A stretch of 64,000 nt of DNA from assembly GCF_029076445.1 (NCBI RefSeq), contig NZ_JARESG010000009.1, positions 1 through 64,000 of the forward strand, in the 5' to 3' direction. Shown here one piece after another: positions 51,647 to 61,310 of the stretch; position 1 is the stretch's first letter, and every line of letters begins with the position of its first letter. The DNA comes from Pseudarthrobacter naphthalenicus. GTDB lineage: Bacteria; Actinomycetota; Actinomycetes; Actinomycetales; Micrococcaceae. The notes under the pieces were generated by a model. It did not search any database and had not been told where the DNA came from. It saw only the letters and a list, made by a program, of their open reading frames with translations. A program made the translations under genes and the position numbers.

Positions 51647-53221
51647 TCAGTAACCGGCAAACGAGTCCACACGCACCCTGCGCGCACCCGCCTCCCTCGC
51701 GGCACGGCGCAGCGAAGCAACGCTTGAGGGGGCCCCGGAGACGTAGACGGTACGTTCTGCGATGTCAGGCACCAGCGCCCGCAGGGAGGTTCCGTCCAGC
51801 CGGGGCGGGGAGTCAACGCCGCCCGGCCCCGCGGCGCCGGCGTCGGCTCGGTTTCCGGCGTCGGCAATGAACGACGGCGGGATGGAACCATCGGCGAGGC
51901 GGGCCACCATCCGCGCACCGCACCCTTCCAGTTCCCGGGCATACGCTATCTCCGCTGCGTTCCGTTCCAGCAGCAGGAGGACCACATCCCGGTCCCGCCC
52001 GGCGCCTGCCGCCAGGTGCGCGAGGTACGGTGTGACACCAATGCCGGCGGCAATGAGCAGCACCGGCGTTCGCGGGTCGCGCGGCAGCACAAAATCCCCG
52101 CCCACCGAGGTAGCGGTCACCGGGTCGCCGGGCTCCAATGCCAGGAGGGCCTTCTTGGCGGCTGACAGCGGCTCGGCGGTCCGCACCCCGAACGTGACTG
52201 TCGCCGAGCCCGGGGCGCTGGTCAGGCTGAAGACCCGGCGGCGGCCCTTCCCGTCGGACTTGTCATGGGGCAGGTCCAGTTCCATGAACTGCCCGGGCAG
52301 ATAGCGGACCGGGCGGGAGGGGTTAAAGCCGAACTCGGTGGTGCTGGGCGTCAACGTCCGGGAACCGGTGAAGGTCAGCCTCAGCGCGCCCCGCTGGCCC
52401 AGCACAAACGCCAGCAGGTTGCCCACAAGCAGGGCCAGTTCGGGGGAGTTGGCGAAGAACCCGACGTTGTACGGCACCGCAAACACCACCCCCACCACGG
52501 CCGCCAGCCCGAGCTGCTGCCAGCGGCGCGGCGGCAGCGTCAGCGGCTCGGTCAGCATAAAGCCGACGAAAAAGAGCAGCGGCCGCTGTGCCACGGCCTG
52601 CCAGAGCGCATCGCCCGGCGTCGTCCCTGCCTGCAGCAGTTCCGAGGTCACTACCGCGGCGGCAACCACCAGGAAAACTGCGGCCATGAGGAACTTCCGG
52701 GTGCGGTGCAGCACCAGCACGATGCCCGGCACCAGCAGCCACAGCATGGCAGGGGTCGCCGCCCACCACGTCGCTATGTTCAACCCGGTGAGGCCGGTCA
52801 CGAACGCCCCGGCCGCGGCAGGGTTGAACACGTGCCGCCCACGCCACGCAAGCGCATACTTGGACGCAGAAGCCAGCACGCAGGCCAGGGCCACCCCCGC
52901 CATATCCATGGGGGCAAACGACGGCCAGAAAAGGAAGTACAGCAGCAGCCCCGTGATCAGCGACGACTCTGAATGCGGCCGGACATGGAACACTGCGGCG
53001 AGGACCCGGTTGGAGGCATAGGTCAGGCCCAGGCAGAGGGCCAGGTGCACCACCATCTCAGGAATGCCGAAAGTCAGCCAGCCGAGCGCGTCCAAAACCA
53101 CGCTGTACGCGGCAAGCGCCGCGAGCACCAGGAGGATCAGCCGGTACATCGTGTACTTTCCCAACCATGCGTCCAGCCGGCCGGCCGGCGAAACCGCCGT
53201 GGGGGTGTCGATGGGGCTCAT
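51647..53221 (-). CDS. RnfD/NqrB-like membrane domain fused to FAD/NAD(P)H oxidoreductase
   Basis: A 524-residue fusion. Residues 1-265 hold about nine hydrophobic segments and the RnfD/NqrB-type motif RHVFNPAAAGAFV. Residues 280-524 are a ferredoxin-reductase-like module: FAD motif RRRVFSLTSAPG, NAD(P) motif IAAGIGVTPYLAHL and a late YVSGAPSSVASLRRA. The design lets cytoplasmic NAD(P)H pass electrons into the membrane. The Thr that carries covalent FMN in true RnfD/NqrB (SGAT) is not seen. It is the last gene of the flavin operon and overlaps apbE by four bases. Confidence 0.82.
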   Translation of the reverse strand: MSPIDTPTAVSPAGRLDAWLGKYTMYRLILLVLAALAAYSVVLDALGWLTFGIPEMVVHLALCLGLTYASNRVLAAVFHVRPHSESSLITGLLLYFLFWPSFAPMDMAGVALACVLASASKYALAWRGRHVFNPAAAGAFVTGLTGLNIATWWAATPAMLWLLVPGIVLVLHRTRKFLMAAVFLVVAAAVVTSELLQAGTTPGDALWQAVAQRPLLFFVGFMLTEPLTLPPRRWQQLGLAAVVGVVFAVPYNVGFFANSPELALLVGNLLAFVLGQRGALRLTFTGSRTLTPSTTEFGFNPSRPVRYLPGQFMELDLPHDKSDGKGRRRVFSLTSAPGSATVTFGVRTAEPLSAAKKALLALEPGDPVTATSVGGDFVLPRDPRTPVLLIAAGIGVTPYLAHLAAGAGRDRDVVLLLLERNAAEIAYARELEGCGARMVARLADGSIPPSFIADAGNRADAGAAGPGGVDSPPRLDGTSLRALVPDIAERTVYVSGAPSSVASLRRAAREAGARRVRVDSFAGY

Positions 53222-54090
53222 GTGAACAACGTCCCTTCAAATCCGGCCGAATAGGCGGCGCTTCCATCGGAAAATACTGTCAGCCAGGAGAACTCGAAGC
53301 TGCGCTCCAGGTCAGCGCCCGGGACGAAGAACAATGCGGTGGCCAGCGCGTCAGCCAGCATGGTGCTGGCCGCCATGGTCCAGGTGGCCACGGCTGTGCT
53401 GACGGGCCGGCCCGTGGTGCCGTTCAGGACGTGATGTAGCCCGTCCCCCCAGGCACGGCGGTTGGCGGCAGAGGCACACAGCGCGCCGCCTGCCAGGTCC
53501 ACCGTGCCGATGGCCCTGGCAGGATCATACGGGTGCTCCAGGCCCACCCTGATGACGTCCGGACCGCTGTACAACAGGTCCCCGCTGGCATCGATCAGGT
53601 AGCTGTTGTGGCCATGCTGACGCAATTCGACGCCCAGAAGATCCACCAGCTGGCCCTTGCCGGCGGCGCCAATGTCCAAGACCACGGGCGCACGGTTCGT
53701 GAGGACTGAACCGTCCCAGTCCAGGGAATCCTCCCAGCGGGGCGCCGCCAGGGGAGGGCCCGCCTGCCGCAGTGAGTAGTCGCCGTCGTAGCCCAGCTGC
53801 TCAAGGCTGCTGCCGATCAGCGGCGTCATCGCCCCGGCTGAGAGGCGGTACAGGGAGCGGTATAGCTGCCCGAGCGGTGCAGCCTCCGGCGGAAACTCAT
53901 GCCGCCCCGGCTCACGTGCCATGGCGCTGGCGGTGGAATCCGGACGGAACCGTGACCACGCGCCGTCGTACGCTTCCACCACGGCCAGGAGCCGGGCCCG
54001 GACACCCGCCGAAAGGGCCCGGGGCGTACTAATCTCCCAACGGGTGCCGATCCCGTCGAAGCGGAACTCCTCCAAGCCGGGCTGCGGCAC
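53218..54090 (-). CDS. apbE: FAD:protein FMN transferase ApbE
   Basis: A 290-residue transferase that attaches FMN from FAD to Thr/Ser of target proteins. Family blocks: GTRWEIST at the start, PLIGSSLEQLGYDGDY, VLDIGAAGKGQLVDLLG, YLIDASGDLLYSG and the C-terminal TMAASTMLADALATALF. No signal peptide or lipobox is seen, although its presumed partner is exported, so flavinylation may occur before export or the start is incomplete. The likely targets are the FMN-binding lipoprotein three bases upstream and possibly the downstream membrane protein. Confidence 0.9.
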   Translation of the reverse strand: MPQPGLEEFRFDGIGTRWEISTPRALSAGVRARLLAVVEAYDGAWSRFRPDSTASAMAREPGRHEFPPEAAPLGQLYRSLYRLSAGAMTPLIGSSLEQLGYDGDYSLRQAGPPLAAPRWEDSLDWDGSVLTNRAPVVLDIGAAGKGQLVDLLGVELRQHGHNSYLIDASGDLLYSGPDVIRVGLEHPYDPARAIGTVDLAGGALCASAANRRAWGDGLHHVLNGTTGRPVSTAVATWTMAASTMLADALATALFFVPGADLERSFEFSWLTVFSDGSAAYSAGFEGTLFT

Positions 54091-54093
54091 GGC

Positions 54094-54567
54094 CTAGCGG
54101 GCCTCTGACTTGATCTTCTCTACCGCCTGGTTGAACCCGCCGCTGGTCAGGGACGAGCCAGCAACCTTGGACACCTTCAGCTGGTCAATGTTCCTGCCCA
54201 CCACCTGGGCGGCGATTCCGCCGGCGAACTCGCCCTGGAACTTGCGGGTGTTCGGGTTGGAGGGGTGCTGGGTGATGTTGACCGCCTTGACCGTCCCGGC
54301 GGCAAGCGTTAATTCCACGCCCACTGTTTCGGTGCCGTTCGGGGACACATAGGTGCCATCGGCGTTGTACGTCCCGTCTTTATAGTCGGACCCGCTGCCG
54401 GCCAGGGAGGACGAGGTCCCGGACGGGGTGCTTTCGCCCGCGGAACTGTCGTTAGCGGACGGCGGCGTTGCCCCTTGGGTTGCCGTGGGCGCGCAGCCGG
54501 CCACGGTTCCGACGAGGGACAGGCCGGCCAGGCCGGCGAAAACACTCTTGCGGACTGACGGTCTCAT
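54094..54567 (-). CDS. FMN-binding-domain lipoprotein
   Basis: A 157-residue exported protein. Lipobox VAGC follows a signal peptide (MRPSVRKSVFAGLAGLSLVG). A Ser/Gly/Thr-rich spacer (about 27-60) leads to an FMN_bind domain (YKDGTYNADGTYVSPNGTE to the end). The region VAGSSLTSGGFNQAVEKI corresponds to the flavinylation site, usually SGAT/S followed by TS; here the acceptor would be Ser in GSSLTS. It is the first gene of the operon and probably the outer electron carrier. Confidence 0.88.
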   Translation of the reverse strand: MRPSVRKSVFAGLAGLSLVGTVAGCAPTATQGATPPSANDSSAGESTPSGTSSSLAGSGSDYKDGTYNADGTYVSPNGTETVGVELTLAAGTVKAVNITQHPSNPNTRKFQGEFAGGIAAQVVGRNIDQLKVSKVAGSSLTSGGFNQAVEKIKSEAR

Positions 54568-54640
54568 GATGGGGCTCGTTTCGTGGGCTGGGTGCTTACG
54601 GTGTACTCAACGTCGGATTCAGCGTAATGGTTCACGCTGA

Positions 54641-54662
54641 GAGCCAGCCGCGAGGCTGGCTC
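54641..54662. other. Hairpin between the flavin operon and argS
   Basis: GAGCCAGCC / GGCTGGCTC (9 bp) around GCGA, followed at 54668-54683 by a second small stem (AGCCGG/CCGGCT). It lies in the divergent promoter region; role unclear. Confidence 0.4.
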
Positions 54663-54736
54663 AGTTAAGCCGGTCCGCCGGCTGGGACCCCAAGTCACCC
54701 GTCATGGCTCAAATTCCTCCACGTGGCGGGCGCCGG

Positions 54737-54742
54737 TAGGCT
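54737..54742 (+). promoter_or_regulatory. -10 box of argS, probable leaderless start
   Basis: TAGGCT, then six bases (AGAGGG), then GTG 54749. The purine run is too close to act as a ribosome-binding site. It would drive the argS-lysA-hom-thrC-thrB operon. Confidence 0.5.
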
Positions 54743-54748
54743 AGAGGG

Positions 54749-56398
54749 GTGACTCCCGAAGAACTCTCCCTCGCCATATCCGCCTGCCTGAAAGATGCCG
54801 TCGCTGCCGGCGAAATCGGGCTTTCCGCGTCTGCAGTTCCTGCCGAGGTGCGGGTGGAGCGACCAAAGAACCGGGATCACGGTGACTGGGCCACCAATAT
54901 CGCCCTGCAACTGTCCAAGCAGGCCGGCACCAATCCGCGCGAGTTCGCCACCATTTTGAGTGCCCGGCTCAAGACCATCAACGGCGTTTCGGCCGTGGAC
55001 ATCGCGGGTCCGGGCTTCCTGAACATCACCGTGGACGCTGCGGCCGCGGGGGCCCTGGCGAAGGCCATCGTGGAAGCCGGTCCGGAGTACGGCACCAACA
55101 CCGCGCTCGCCGGCCATACCGTCAACATGGAATTCGTGTCGGCCAACCCCACCGGGCCCCTGCATATCGGCCATACCCGCTGGGCAGCCCTGGGCGACGC
55201 CATCGCGCGGGTCCTCCGCGCATCCGGCGCCGAGGTCACCGCCGAGTACTACATCAACGACGCCGGCACGCAGATGAACACGTTCGCCCAGTCGGTCTAC
55301 AACCGGCTCCACGGCCTCCCCGTGCCCGACGGCGGCTACCCCGGCCAGTACATTGCGGACCTCGGCCACGAGGTACTCAGCGAACACCCGGACATCCGTG
55401 AACTGACCGAGGTCGCGGCGATCCCCGTGATCCGCGCCGCGGCCTACGAGGCCCAGATGAAGGACATCCAGGCCACGCTCGCGGATTTCGGCGTCGAATT
55501 CGACGTGTTCTTCTCCGAGCAGGAACTGCACGACGCCGGCGCCATCGAAAGTGCCGTTGCGCGGCTGCGCGAGCAGGGCCATGTGTTCGACGACGGCGGT
55601 GCGGTGTGGCTGCGCACCACGGACTTTGGCGATGACAAGGACCGGGTCATGATCCGCGCCAACGGCGAGCCCACCTACTTCGCGGCTGATGCCGCCTATT
55701 ACCTGTCCAAGAAGGACCGCGGTTTCACCGAGAAGATCTACCTCCTCGGCGCGGACCATCACGGCTACATCAACCGGCTCAAGGCCATTGCGGCGGCCGC
55801 CGGAGATGACCCCGAGGTCAACATCGAGGTCCTGATCGGCCAGCTGGTCTCCGTCAACGGCGCCAAGTTGTCCAAACGTGCAGGCAATATCATCGAGCTC
55901 AAGGACCTCATCGACTGGCTTGGCAAGGACGCGGTCCGCTACTCGCTGGCCCGTTTCCCGGCGGATTCCCCGCTGACCCTGGACCCGGACCTGCTCAAGA
56001 AGCACAGCAACGAGAACCCGGTGTTCTACGTGCAGTACGCCCACGCCCGTACCCGCGGCGCGGCACGGAACGCCGTGGCCGCCGGCGTTGACCGGAGCGC
56101 CTTCGAGGCCTCCCTGCTGGACCACGCCACCGAAAACGAACTGCTCTCCTACCTGGGCAGCTACCCCTCCATCGTGGCCAAGGCCGCCGAACTGCGCGAG
56201 CCGCACCGCATCGCCCGCCACCTTGAGGTCATCGCCGGCGCCTACCACCGCTGGTATGACGCCTGCCGCATCGCCCCCATGGGCGACGAGCCGGTCACCG
56301 ACGTCAACCGCACCCGTTTGTGGCTCAACGATGCCACCAGCCAGGTCCTGGCCAACGGACTGGACCTCCTTGGCGTCTCCGCGCCGGAACGGATGTGA
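54749..56398 (+). CDS. argS: Arginyl-tRNA synthetase
   Basis: A 549-residue class I synthetase that charges tRNA-Arg. HIGH motif: PTGPLHIGHTR. KMSK-equivalent: KLSKRAGN. The N-terminal additional domain of ArgRS (PKNRDHGDWATNIAL) and the C-terminal anticodon-binding part (HARTRGAARNAV to SAPERM) are complete. It starts the amino-acid operon, as in mycobacteria and corynebacteria, where argS-lysA pairing links Arg and Lys supply. The stop overlaps the lysA ATG by one base. Confidence 0.96.
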   Translation: MTPEELSLAISACLKDAVAAGEIGLSASAVPAEVRVERPKNRDHGDWATNIALQLSKQAGTNPREFATILSARLKTINGVSAVDIAGPGFLNITVDAAAAGALAKAIVEAGPEYGTNTALAGHTVNMEFVSANPTGPLHIGHTRWAALGDAIARVLRASGAEVTAEYYINDAGTQMNTFAQSVYNRLHGLPVPDGGYPGQYIADLGHEVLSEHPDIRELTEVAAIPVIRAAAYEAQMKDIQATLADFGVEFDVFFSEQELHDAGAIESAVARLREQGHVFDDGGAVWLRTTDFGDDKDRVMIRANGEPTYFAADAAYYLSKKDRGFTEKIYLLGADHHGYINRLKAIAAAAGDDPEVNIEVLIGQLVSVNGAKLSKRAGNIIELKDLIDWLGKDAVRYSLARFPADSPLTLDPDLLKKHSNENPVFYVQYAHARTRGAARNAVAAGVDRSAFEASLLDHATENELLSYLGSYPSIVAKAAELREPHRIARHLEVIAGAYHRWYDACRIAPMGDEPVTDVNRTRLWLNDATSQVLANGLDLLGVSAPERM

Positions 56399-57897
56399 TG
56401 GCAGTGCCAAAAACCAACCACCAGGCCGCCTCCCCGCTGGCCCCTGATTGGCTCGCCGTTCCGGCTGATCTGAACGTCCTGCATCAGCCGCTGTGGGCCG
56501 GTGACGTTGACCGGAACGGCGACGGCGAACTCGCCATTGACGGCATCCCGGTCAGCGAGCTCAAAAGGCAGTACGGAACGCCGCTCTTTGTGCTGAGCGA
56601 GACCGATTTCCGGGAGCGTGCCCGCTCCTTCAGCGACGCGTTCAACAACGCCTTCGCTGACATCTGCGGGGGAGTGGACGTCTACTACGCCGGGAAGTCC
56701 TTCCTCTGCACCGCCGTGGTGCGGTGGGTCGAGGAGGAAGGCCTGCGGCTGGACACCGCCTCCGGCGGGGAACTGGCAGTCGCTGCACGGGCCGGCATCC
56801 CCGGCGCGGACGTGGCCCTGCATGGAAACAACAAGTCCGACGCCGAAATTCACCGGGCCCTGGACATGAAGCTCGGCCGGATTGTGGTGGACAGCCTGGA
56901 CGAACTCCAGCGCGTCGCCAGGATCGCGGAAAACCGCGGGGAGCAGGCCAAAGTCATGCTGCGGCTGACTCCCGGCGTGCACGCTCACACCCACGAGTTC
57001 ATCGCCACCGCCCACGAGGACCAGAAGTTCGGCCTCTCCATGGCGGAGGACACCACCGAGCAGGCAGGTCTGTCCGCGGCGGAAGAAGCCGTGGCGGCCG
57101 CAACCAACTACCCAGGCATCGACCTTCTCGGGCTGCACTGCCACATCGGTTCCCAGATTTTCGAGCCCGACGGCTTTGCCCTGGCAGCCGAGAAGCTCCT
57201 TCGCTTCCTTGCCGCCATGCAGGAAAAGTACTCCATCGTGATGCCCGAACTGGACCTGGGCGGCGGGTACGGCATTGCCTACACCCCGGTGGACACCCCC
57301 CGGCCCGCAGCCGAGATCGCGGAGGCGATGGCCGCCGTCGTGCGTTCCACGTGCGCAGACCTGGATATCACCTCCCCGCGGATTTCCATTGAGCCGGGCC
57401 GCGCGATTGTGGGCAGCACCACCTTCACGCTGTACGAGGTGGGCACCCTGAAGACGGTTCGCGTGGACGCGCCCGCCGTTGGAACAGCCGGGACAGCCCA
57501 AACAACCGGAACCCCGCCGGAAAACGTTACGCACCCGCGCCGGTATGTGTCGGTTGACGGCGGCATGAGCGATAACGCCCGGCCGGTGCTGTACGACGCG
57601 GATTATTCGGCTGTTCTCGCCTCGCGCACCTCGGACGCGGCGGCGCAGCTGTCCCGCGTAGTGGGCAAACATTGCGAGAGCGGCGACATAGTTGTTAGAG
57701 ATGTATATCTGCCCGAGGACGTGGCAGCCGGTGATCTGCTTGCTGTACCGGGAACCGGCGCCTACTGCTGGGCCCTCTCGAGCAACTACAACTATCTGGC
57801 CCGGCCGGGCGTTGTCGCGGTGCGCGACGGATCTGCCCGGCTGATTGTCCGCGGGGAAACCGAACAAGATCTGCTCAACCGCGACATGGGAGTCTGA
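56398..57897 (+). CDS. lysA: Diaminopimelate decarboxylase
   Basis: A 499-residue PLP enzyme making L-lysine from meso-diaminopimelate. The PLP lysine is in DVYYAGKSFLC, the phosphate loop is DLGGGYGIAY, and the His-containing block is GLHCHIGSQIF. The catalytic Cys region is KHCESGDIV. Start ATG 56398 overlaps the argS TGA (TGATG); GTG 56404 is an alternative. A Pro/Thr-rich insert (TAGTAQTTGTPPENV) lengthens the C-terminal domain compared with most LysA. Confidence 0.95.
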   Translation: MAVPKTNHQAASPLAPDWLAVPADLNVLHQPLWAGDVDRNGDGELAIDGIPVSELKRQYGTPLFVLSETDFRERARSFSDAFNNAFADICGGVDVYYAGKSFLCTAVVRWVEEEGLRLDTASGGELAVAARAGIPGADVALHGNNKSDAEIHRALDMKLGRIVVDSLDELQRVARIAENRGEQAKVMLRLTPGVHAHTHEFIATAHEDQKFGLSMAEDTTEQAGLSAAEEAVAAATNYPGIDLLGLHCHIGSQIFEPDGFALAAEKLLRFLAAMQEKYSIVMPELDLGGGYGIAYTPVDTPRPAAEIAEAMAAVVRSTCADLDITSPRISIEPGRAIVGSTTFTLYEVGTLKTVRVDAPAVGTAGTAQTTGTPPENVTHPRRYVSVDGGMSDNARPVLYDADYSAVLASRTSDAAAQLSRVVGKHCESGDIVVRDVYLPEDVAAGDLLAVPGTGAYCWALSSNYNYLARPGVVAVRDGSARLIVRGETEQDLLNRDMGV

Positions 57898-59226
57898 ATG
57901 ACTGAATTGCGAACCCTGAAAGTAGCCCTCCTGGGCTGTGGCAACGTTGGGGCCCAGGTTGCGCGGATTCTCATTGAGGACGCCGACACCCTTGCCGCCC
58001 GCACCGGCGCCCGCCTTCAGCTCAGCGGTATCGCCGTGCGCAACGTGAACGCACCGCGCGACGTTGAGCTGCCGCCGGAACTGTTCACCACGGACGCCGA
58101 GACCCTGGTCAAAGACGCGGACCTGGTCATCGAACTGATGGGCGGCATCGAGCCGGCCCGCACCCTGATCCTCTCCGCGCTGCAGAACGGCGCTTGCGTG
58201 GTCACCGGCAACAAGGCGCTGCTGGCCCAGGACGGCCCTACCCTCTACGAAGAGGCCGACAAAGCCGGCGTGCAGCTGTCCTACGAAGCGGCGGTGGCCG
58301 GTGCCATCCCCATCCTGCGCCCCATCCGCGACAGCCTGTCCGGGGACCGGATCACCAAGGTGATGGGCATCGTCAACGGAACCACCAACTTCATCCTCGA
58401 CCAGATGGATTCCACCGGTGCCCAGTTCGCCGATGCCCTCGCGGAAGCCCAGCGGCTTGGCTACGCCGAAGCGGACCCCACGGCGGACATCGAGGGCCAC
58501 GACGCAGCGGCCAAGGCCGCGATCCTCGCCACCCTGTCCTTCCACACCCGGTTTGCCCTCGAAAACGTCCACTGTGAAGGCATCACCTCCGTCACCGCCG
58601 CGGACATCGCCGCGGCCAAGGACGCCGGTTTTGTCATCAAGCTGCTGGCCATCGCCGAAAAACTCCCGGCCGCAGGCACGGAAACAGGCGGCGGCGAAGG
58701 CGTTTCGGTGCGCGTGCACCCCACGCTGCTCCCGCGGGAGCACCCCCTGGCCGCCGTCCGCGGAGCGTTCAACGCGGTGTTCATCGAGGCCGAAAACGCC
58801 GGAGAACTGATGTTCTACGGCCAGGGCGCCGGTGGCACCCCCACGGCGTCTGCCGTCCTGGGTGACCTGGTGTCCGCGGCCCGCCGCCTGGTGCTGGGCG
58901 GTCCCCAGCGGACCGAGACCACCACCGGGCACGTTCCGGCACTTCCCATTGATGCGGCCATCACCAGTTACTACATCGGCCTGGACGTGGCCGATCAGCC
59001 CGGTGTCCTGGCCCGCATTGCCAAGCTTTTCGCGGAGCACGGTGTGTCCATCGAAATCATGCGGCAGACCATCCACAAGGAAGCCGGCTCCAGCACGGAG
59101 TCGGCCGAACTGCGGATTGTCACGCACCGCGCGTCCGAGGCTGCCCTTGCAGCCACCGTCGAGGCTGTGAAGGGCCTGGACGTTATCAATTCAGTGACAT
59201 CCGTTCTGCGGGTAGAAGGAGTCTAA
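57898..59226 (+). CDS. hom: Homoserine dehydrogenase
   Basis: A 442-residue NAD(P)H enzyme that reduces aspartate semialdehyde to homoserine. Nucleotide fold: LLGCGNVGAQVARIL. Catalytic region: GIVNGTTNFILDQM and AEADPTADIEGHDAAAKAAILA. The C-terminal ACT domain (VADQPGVLARIAKLFAEHGV) is the likely site of threonine feedback. ATG follows the lysA stop with no gap. Confidence 0.96.
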   Translation: MTELRTLKVALLGCGNVGAQVARILIEDADTLAARTGARLQLSGIAVRNVNAPRDVELPPELFTTDAETLVKDADLVIELMGGIEPARTLILSALQNGACVVTGNKALLAQDGPTLYEEADKAGVQLSYEAAVAGAIPILRPIRDSLSGDRITKVMGIVNGTTNFILDQMDSTGAQFADALAEAQRLGYAEADPTADIEGHDAAAKAAILATLSFHTRFALENVHCEGITSVTAADIAAAKDAGFVIKLLAIAEKLPAAGTETGGGEGVSVRVHPTLLPREHPLAAVRGAFNAVFIEAENAGELMFYGQGAGGTPTASAVLGDLVSAARRLVLGGPQRTETTTGHVPALPIDAAITSYYIGLDVADQPGVLARIAKLFAEHGVSIEIMRQTIHKEAGSSTESAELRIVTHRASEAALAATVEAVKGLDVINSVTSVLRVEGV

Positions 59227-60333
59227 GTGGCTCACCAATGGCGCGGCGTTATCCGCGAATACGCTGACCGTCTGCCCGTGACGGAATCCACCCGGGTCAT
59301 CACCCTGGGCGAAGGCGGCACTCCGCTGGTCCACGCGCAGAAGCTGTCCGAACTGACGGGTTCCACCGTGTACCTGAAGGTCGAGGGCATGAACCCCACC
59401 GGCTCGTTCAAGGACCGCGGCATGACCATGGCCATGACCGCCGCCGTTGAATCCGGCGCCAAGGCCGTGGTCTGTGCCTCCACCGGCAACACTTCCGCTT
59501 CGGCCGCCGCCTACGCCACGGCCGCCGGCCTGAAGTGTGCCGTGCTGGTCCCCGAAGGCAAGATCTCCATGGGCAAGCTGAGCCAGGCCATCGCGCACGG
59601 CGCCACGCTGCTGCAGGTGGACGGCAACTTCGACAACTGCCTGGACATCGCCCGGAAGCTGGGGGAGTCCTACCCGGTGTTCCTGGTCAACTCGGTCAAT
59701 CCTGCCCGTATCCAGGGCCAGAAGACCGGAGCGTTCGAGATCGTGGACTCCCTTGGTGACGCCCCGGACATCCACGTCCTGCCGGTCGGAAACGCCGGCA
59801 ACATCACGGCCTACTGGAAGGGCTACAAGGAGTACTCGGCCCCGTTCGAATCGGCTACGGCCGGCACGCTGGCGCCCGTGTCCACCAAAACGCCGCAGAT
59901 GTGGGGCTTCCAGGCTGCCGGCGCGGCTCCGTTCGTAGCCGGCCACCCCATTACGGAACCGGACACCATCGCCACTGCCATCCGGATCGGCAATCCTGCT
60001 TCCTGGGACGGCGCCATTGCGGCCCGCGACGAGTCCGGCGGCTTCATCGACGCCGTGACCGACGAGCAGATCCTGGATGCGCACCGCTGGCTGTCCGCCC
60101 GGGAGGGCGTTTTTGTGGAACCGGGCTCAGCAGCGGGGGTGGCGGGCCTCCTGAAGAAGCACGCCGCGGGCGAAGTACCATCCGGCAAGACCATTGTCAT
60201 CACCGTGACGGGCCACGGCCTCAAGGATCCCCAGTGGGCCCTGCGCACCGAAGACGGCAGTGAGGTGCAGCCGGTCAAGGTCTCCAACGATGTTGTCACC
60301 GTTGCAGCTGCACTGGGACTGGAAGAAAAGTAG
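59227..60333 (+). CDS. thrC: Threonine synthase
   Basis: A 368-residue PLP enzyme that converts O-phosphohomoserine to threonine. The PLP lysine lies in [14 protein letters not shown], and the phosphate-binding loop is [14 protein letters not shown]. Start GTG 59227 abuts the hom stop. The lack of a large N-terminal extension is usual for the bacterial short form. Confidence 0.96.
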   Translation: MAHQWRGVIREYADRLPVTESTRVITLGEGGTPLVHAQKLSELTGSTVYLKVEGMNPTGSFKDRGMTMAMTAAVESGAKAVVCASTGNTSASAAAYATAAGLKCAVLVPEGKISMGKLSQAIAHGATLLQVDGNFDNCLDIARKLGESYPVFLVNSVNPARIQGQKTGAFEIVDSLGDAPDIHVLPVGNAGNITAYWKGYKEYSAPFESATAGTLAPVSTKTPQMWGFQAAGAAPFVAGHPITEPDTIATAIRIGNPASWDGAIAARDESGGFIDAVTDEQILDAHRWLSAREGVFVEPGSAAGVAGLLKKHAAGEVPSGKTIVITVTGHGLKDPQWALRTEDGSEVQPVKVSNDVVTVAAALGLEEK

Positions 60334-60335
60334 CC

Positions 60336-61310
60336 TTGGAAACCACCGCGCCCACTACCGTTGCCCTGCCCCTCATTGAGGCAGGGCAGCGGGTCACCGT
60401 GAGGGTCCCCGCCACCAGCGCCAACCTCGGTCCGGGCTATGACAGCCTGGGCCTGGCCCTGGCACTGCACGACACCCTGACGGTGGAAAGCCTGGAGACC
60501 GACGAGCTCCTGTTCGAGCTCAGCGGCGAGGGTGCGGACACCTTGCCCCGCGATGCCAGCCACCTTGTGGTCCGGGCCATGGAAGCCGCCTTTTCCCGGC
60601 TCGGCTACCGGCACGGCGGCCTCCGGATCACGGCAACCAACGTCAATCCGCACGGGCGCGGCCTGGGCTCTTCCGCCTCCGCAGTGGTGGCGGCAGTGTC
60701 CGCCGCCAACGCCATGGTGCCGGCGCCCGGGCAGCGCGGACGCGACTGGATCCTGCAGCTTACCAGCGAAATGGAAGGCCATCCGGACAACGTCGCGCCA
60801 GCGATTTTCGGCGGACTCGCGCTGTCATGGCAGGACAGTGACCAGTACAGGAGCACCTGCGCAACCGTGGTGGATTCGGTCATCCCCATTGTGGCCGTTC
60901 CGGACTTTGAACTGTCCACCGAAGCGGCCCGGGCGCTGCTGCCGGCCTCGGTGGGCCACCATGCCGCAGCCATGAACTCCGGCCGGGCGGCCCTGCTGAT
61001 CCATGCGCTGACGCAGAAGCCGGAATTCCTGCTCGCCGGTACTGAGGACTACCTCCACCAGAGCTACCGGGCGGAGGCCATGCGCCCCAGCGCTGCGCTT
61101 ATCCGGGTACTGCGCGGTGCAGGCCACGCAGCAGTTGTTTCCGGCGCCGGGCCCACGGTCCTGGTCCTGGCCAACGGCGAAGCTGAGGCCGCGGAAATCC
61201 TCGCACTGATCGGATCCTTCACGTCTGAGAACACGCCGGGCATCGGCTGGCGCGTGCTGAAGCTCGCAGTGGACGTCGAAGGTGCTAAGGTGGATTTACA
61301 CCGGCGGTAA
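60336..61310 (+). CDS. thrB: Homoserine kinase
   Basis: A 324-residue GHMP kinase. The start is TTG 60336, three bases after the thrC stop; no ATG is available near the fold. N-terminal VRVPATSANLGPGYDSLGLAL, ATP loop NPHGRGLGSSASAVVAAV, and C-terminal AAVVSGAGPTVLVLA are the three GHMP motifs. It phosphorylates homoserine for ThrC. It is the last structural gene of the threonine operon. Confidence 0.95.
   Translation: METTAPTTVALPLIEAGQRVTVRVPATSANLGPGYDSLGLALALHDTLTVESLETDELLFELSGEGADTLPRDASHLVVRAMEAAFSRLGYRHGGLRITATNVNPHGRGLGSSASAVVAAVSAANAMVPAPGQRGRDWILQLTSEMEGHPDNVAPAIFGGLALSWQDSDQYRSTCATVVDSVIPIVAVPDFELSTEAARALLPASVGHHAAAMNSGRAALLIHALTQKPEFLLAGTEDYLHQSYRAEAMRPSAALIRVLRGAGHAAVVSGAGPTVLVLANGEAEAAEILALIGSFTSENTPGIGWRVLKLAVDVEGAKVDLHRR

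Noticed and set aside
54695..56410. A 571-codon minus-strand open frame opposite argS
   Set aside because: Antisense to a complete argS; composition typical of a GC-codon mirror and no ribosome-binding site.
56242..59127. A 961-codon open frame on the minus strand opposite argS end, lysA and hom
   Set aside because: Shadow of high-GC coding DNA: the opposite strand carries three well-known enzymes in a conserved operon, and the frame has a low-complexity Gly/His/Val/Arg product with no family motif.
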